Shown here piece after piece: positions 13,283-15,472 of a DNA stretch of 15,472 nt. The notes below the pieces were generated by a model. It had not been told where the DNA came from. It made no database searches and saw only the letters and a list, made by a program, of their open reading frames with translations. Both the position numbers and the translations under genes were made by a program. Origin of the DNA: UBA6911 sp964481255. Lineage in GTDB: Bacteria; Acidobacteriota; UBA6911. Within the stretch, counting starts at the first letter, position 1; each line of letters starts with the position of its first letter. The DNA lies in contig CAYZTZ010000083.1 of NCBI GenBank assembly GCA_964481255.1, forward strand, positions 1 through 15,472. The letters are read 5' to 3'.

Positions 13283-13317
13283 CCCCGCGCCTTGAGATCC
13301 CTATCGGTGATATCATT

Positions 13318-13347
13318 AGGAGGAATCCCTGAAGAATCTCGGGATTC
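13318..13347 (+). promoter_or_regulatory. AGGAGG and hairpin in the der leader
   Basis: A perfect AGGAGG (13318-13323) lies 48 bases before the der ATG, too far to serve it directly. A 7-bp hairpin, GAATCCC (13323-13329) with GGGATTC (13341-13347), begins on its last base. An in-frame TGA at 13330 rules out a longer Der. Folding of the leader could bring the SD nearer the ATG, or this could be a remnant. No T-run follows, so it is not a clear terminator. Confidence 0.35.
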
Positions 13348-13371
13348 GGATTTCAAAACTCGAACTCTTTT

Positions 13372-14718
13372 ATGTTCCAAGTTGCGATCGTCGGACGACC
13401 CAATGTAGGCAAGTCGACTCTTTTCAACCGCCTGTGCGGTTCACGAAAGGCCATCGTCGGCGACGAACCGGGCATCACGCGCGACCGCATTTACGGCTCC
13501 GTGCGGTGGAACGGGCGAAGGATCGCTCTCCTTGACACCGGCGGCCTGATACCGCAGGTTCGCGACATCATTCCGGAAAAGATATTGAGCCAGGTCGAAA
13601 CGGCTGTCGGCGAGTCGCAGCTGGTGCTGCTGGTAGTGGATGGAAGGGAAGGGATTACGCCATTGGATCAGCAGCTGCTGCCGAAGTTGCGGAGGACCGG
13701 GAAACCGATCTGGACGGTGGTCAACAAGATAGACGTACCCGAACTGGAGCCCTACGCTGCGCCGTTTCATGAATTAGGCACGGATGAGGTGTTCCCGGTC
13801 TCCGCGGAGCACGGGAGGGGGGTGGGTGAACTCCTCGATGCGATCGCCGCGAAGGCGGCCGATCATCCGGACGACGAAGAGGCCGAAACCATGCGGGAGA
13901 TCCGCGTGGCGGTGGTGGGGCGGCCCAACGTCGGCAAGTCGTCGCTCGTGAACCGCCTCCTGGGATTTGAACGCTCCATTGTGACCGATGTGCCCGGGAC
14001 CACGCGCGACGCGATCGACAGCGTCCTGGAAAGGGACGGGACGCGTTACCGCATCATCGATACGGCGGGCATCCGTCGGAAGGGTAAAACGGAAGGCCGG
14101 ACGGAAAAGGTCAGCGTGGTGATGGCCAGAAAGAGCCTGGAGCGCGCCGACGTGGCGCTGCTCCTGCTCGACGCCAAGGAGGGAGTCACAAAGCTGGACG
14201 CAGCCATCGGGGGATTGGCGTCCCGATCCGGCTGCTCGGTCCTTGTCGTCCTCAACAAGTGGGATCTTGTGGAAAAGGACGCCCATACCCTGGAACGGTT
14301 TACCGACGACATCCGCCGCCGGATGAAATACCTTTCCTACGCACCGATCCTCACGGTGTCGGCGCTTTCGGGCCAGCGCGTGCCCAGGCTGCTGGACTGG
14401 ATCGGCAAAGCCTACGAAGCCCGGCAGCTGCGGATTCCGACCGGAACGCTCAACAACATGTTCGTGCCGGAACTGGCGGAAAGATTCCCGGCGCGGTATC
14501 CGAATCAGACGCTGGGCATCCGCTACATCACGCAGGTGCGCTCCGGCCCTCCCACCTTCGTCCTTTTCAGGTCGGGACGGGATCGTTTGCATTTTTCCGC
14601 GGAGCGATATATCGTCAATCAGCTGCGGGAAAAGTTCGGCTTTTTCGCAGCACCGATACGGATCCGCCAGAGGTTGAAGCCGGGCAGAATTCAAAGATCC
14701 GGTGACTCGTCGCCATGA
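13372..14718 (+). CDS. der: Ribosome assembly GTPase Der (EngA)
   Basis: A 448-aa GTPase with two tandem G domains, needed for maturation of the 50S subunit. The first G domain starts at GRPNVGKST (residues 8-16), with LLDTGG and NKID; the second repeats VVGRPNVGKSSLVNRLLG, IDTAGIRRKGKTEG and VVLNKWDLVEK. The C-terminal KH-like domain is visible (NQTLGIRYITQVRSGPPTFV). The length is typical. ATG 13372 is the first possible start after an in-frame TGA at 13330; no SD lies at normal spacing. The stop overlaps the start of the IHF-like gene by ATGA. Confidence 0.97.
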   Translation: MFQVAIVGRPNVGKSTLFNRLCGSRKAIVGDEPGITRDRIYGSVRWNGRRIALLDTGGLIPQVRDIIPEKILSQVETAVGESQLVLLVVDGREGITPLDQQLLPKLRRTGKPIWTVVNKIDVPELEPYAAPFHELGTDEVFPVSAEHGRGVGELLDAIAAKAADHPDDEEAETMREIRVAVVGRPNVGKSSLVNRLLGFERSIVTDVPGTTRDAIDSVLERDGTRYRIIDTAGIRRKGKTEGRTEKVSVVMARKSLERADVALLLLDAKEGVTKLDAAIGGLASRSGCSVLVVLNKWDLVEKDAHTLERFTDDIRRRMKYLSYAPILTVSALSGQRVPRLLDWIGKAYEARQLRIPTGTLNNMFVPELAERFPARYPNQTLGIRYITQVRSGPPTFVLFRSGRDRLHFSAERYIVNQLREKFGFFAAPIRIRQRLKPGRIQRSGDSSP

Positions 14719-14984
14719 ACAAGAACGACATCAGCAAAAGGGTCTATGACGCTCACGGGGGAATCTCTTACGCGGAAGCGCAGAAAATAGTAGACTTGAT
14801 TTTCGACATTATAAAGAAGCGACTCGGCCGCGGGGAGAAGGTCCTGCTCAGCGGGTTCGGCTGCTTCCGTGTTCTGCGGCGCAGGGACAAAAAGGGAGTC
14901 AACCCTCAAACCGGCGAACCCCTTCTTATCCGCGGCAGGAATTCGGTCCGATTCAAGCCGTCGAAATACCTGAAATCGGTCTAA
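14715..14984 (+). CDS. ihfA: Integration host factor alpha-like (HU/IHF family)
   Basis: An 89-aa DNA-bending protein of the HU/IHF family. The LSGFGCF motif (residues 45-51) and the arm GVNPQTGEPLLIRGRNSVRF contain the DNA-intercalating Pro (P64), and the end FKPSKYLKSV matches IHF-alpha rather than HU. The Asn of the family's RNPxTG arm is present, but the usual Arg is Val (GVNPQTG). It starts at ATG 14715 in a 4-base overlap with der, suggesting translational coupling. The beta partner is not in the window, so homodimer use cannot be excluded. merR-like and tRNA-Pro genes follow, an arrangement known in Deltaproteobacteria. Confidence 0.88.
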   Translation: MNKNDISKRVYDAHGGISYAEAQKIVDLIFDIIKKRLGRGEKVLLSGFGCFRVLRRRDKKGVNPQTGEPLLIRGRNSVRFKPSKYLKSV

Positions 14985-14990
14985 AAGGCC

Positions 14991-15374
14991 ATGGAGCTCG
15001 AGCCCAGGAAGCTTTACTACAAGATCCGCGAGGTCTGCCGGATCGTTGGCGTGGAGGCGCATGTCCTGCGCTTCTGGGAAAAGGAGTTTCCCGCTCTCTC
15101 TCCGCCCAAGAGCAAGTCCGGCCACCGGACCTACAGGCCCAAAGACATCGAACTGCTCCTGGAAATCCGCAGACTCTTGTATGACGAAGGCTTCACGATC
15201 GCGGGGGCGCGCAAAAGACTTGGCGCGGGCCCGCGCGCCGACAAACCCGCGGATACGTCCCGCGGCGCTCCCCCCTCGCGAAAGCCGAAAGCGAAAAGGC
15301 CGCCCGCATCGGAACATCTGGGCAAGGTCAAGGCCGAGCTGGAGAACATATTGACTTTGCTGGACCGCGAATGA
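14991..15374 (+). CDS. MerR-family transcriptional regulator, small
   Basis: A 127-aa protein. The MerR-type winged helix occupies residues 8-75 (LYYKIREVCRIVGVEAHVLRF, then WEKEFPALSPPK and GHRTYRPKDIELL), ending in the family helix FTIAGARKRLG. A low-complexity Pro/Lys/Ala linker (about 78-108) leads to a short coiled-coil helix (GKVKAELENILTLLD). There is no effector-binding domain or metal-binding cysteine site, so the inducer is unknown. Such short MerR proteins follow ihfA in many related bacteria and are conserved, but their function is poorly described. The start at 14991 follows AAAGG, 6 bases after ihfA. The tRNA-Pro promoter overlaps its 3' end. Confidence 0.88.
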   Translation: MELEPRKLYYKIREVCRIVGVEAHVLRFWEKEFPALSPPKSKSGHRTYRPKDIELLLEIRRLLYDEGFTIAGARKRLGAGPRADKPADTSRGAPPSRKPKAKRPPASEHLGKVKAELENILTLLDRE

Positions 15375-15378
15375 TACT
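15351..15378 (+). promoter_or_regulatory. Promoter of tRNA-Pro inside merR end
   Basis: A -35 box TTGACT (15351-15356), 16 bases, then -10 box GATACT (15373-15378). The start near 15385 leaves about 8 bases before the mature tRNA. The -35 box lies in the last codons of the merR-like gene and the -10 overlaps its stop. Confidence 0.55.
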
Positions 15379-15392
15379 GTTGCGTTTGCGGT

Positions 15393-15469
15393 CGGGACGT
15401 AGCGCAGCCTGGTAGCGCACACGCTTGGGGTGCGTGTGGTCGGTGGTTCAAATCCACTCGTCCCGACCA
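15393..15469 (+). tRNA. tRNA-Pro (anticodon GGG)
   Basis: A complete 77-base tRNA. The acceptor stem is CGGGACG (15393-15399) paired with CGTCCCG (15459-15465), followed by A and an encoded CCA. The D arm is GCGCAGCCTGGTAGCGC. The anticodon stem is CACGC/GCGTG with loop TTGGGGT, giving anticodon GGG at 15427-15429. The T loop is TTCAAAT. It reads CCC and CCU. The match to bacterial proline tRNAs is close, including the typical C1. It is complete, but its downstream sequence lies beyond the window. Confidence 0.97.
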
Positions 15470-15472
15470 TTT

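Noticed and set aside
1..15472. CRISPR array, transposase, prophage or toxin-antitoxin pair
   Set aside because: No regular direct repeats with spacers and no matching protein motifs were seen on either strand.

Overview
The window is 15.5 kb of GC-rich, densely coded bacterial chromosome. I see no phage, transposase, CRISPR or resistance genes. The content is core housekeeping plus a few envelope and regulatory genes. Gene families, C-type zinc forms of L36 and S4, a lipoprotein with a GspG-like end, and the ihfA-merR-tRNA(Pro) arrangement suggest a Gram-negative such as an Acidobacteriota (Aminicenantia-like) or Desulfobacterota-type lineage. This placement is inference, because no rRNA is present.

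Left part, 1-4859 (+): the end of the spc operon and the alpha operon, in the order adk (5' end cut), infA, rpmJ, rpsM, rpsK, rpsD, rpoA, rplQ. It runs directly into ribA (GTP cyclohydrolase II) through a 4-base GTGA overlap. The map gene, often between adk and infA, is absent. A 245-base convergent intergenic region (4860-5104) rich in hairpins follows, then a minus-strand lipoprotein gene with a GspG-like C-terminus.

Middle, 5681-10281: a divergent promoter region serves the lipoprotein (-) and recG (+). Both predicted -10 boxes sit about 7 bases from the ATG, so both mRNAs may be leaderless. After recG come rsmD, an ECF-like sigma factor gene (-), a divergent unknown 108-aa gene (+), and coaD with its own promoter. 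A 54-bp interrupted palindrome lies between the sigma gene and the 108-aa gene.

Right part, 10333-15472 (+): a membrane-anchored M23 peptidase with an altered zinc motif, a small outer-membrane beta-barrel protein, a diacylglycerol/lipid kinase, der (EngA), an IHF-alpha-like gene overlapping der by ATGA, a short MerR-type regulator, and tRNA-Pro(GGG) at the very end.

The least explained signal is a set of five related, degenerate, imperfect inverted repeats. Each lies in an intergenic gap just upstream of a start codon (infA, rpmJ, rpsD, rsmD and the lipid kinase gene), in the same orientation relative to the gene. Several of these starts lack a recognisable Shine-Dalgarno (SD) sequence.
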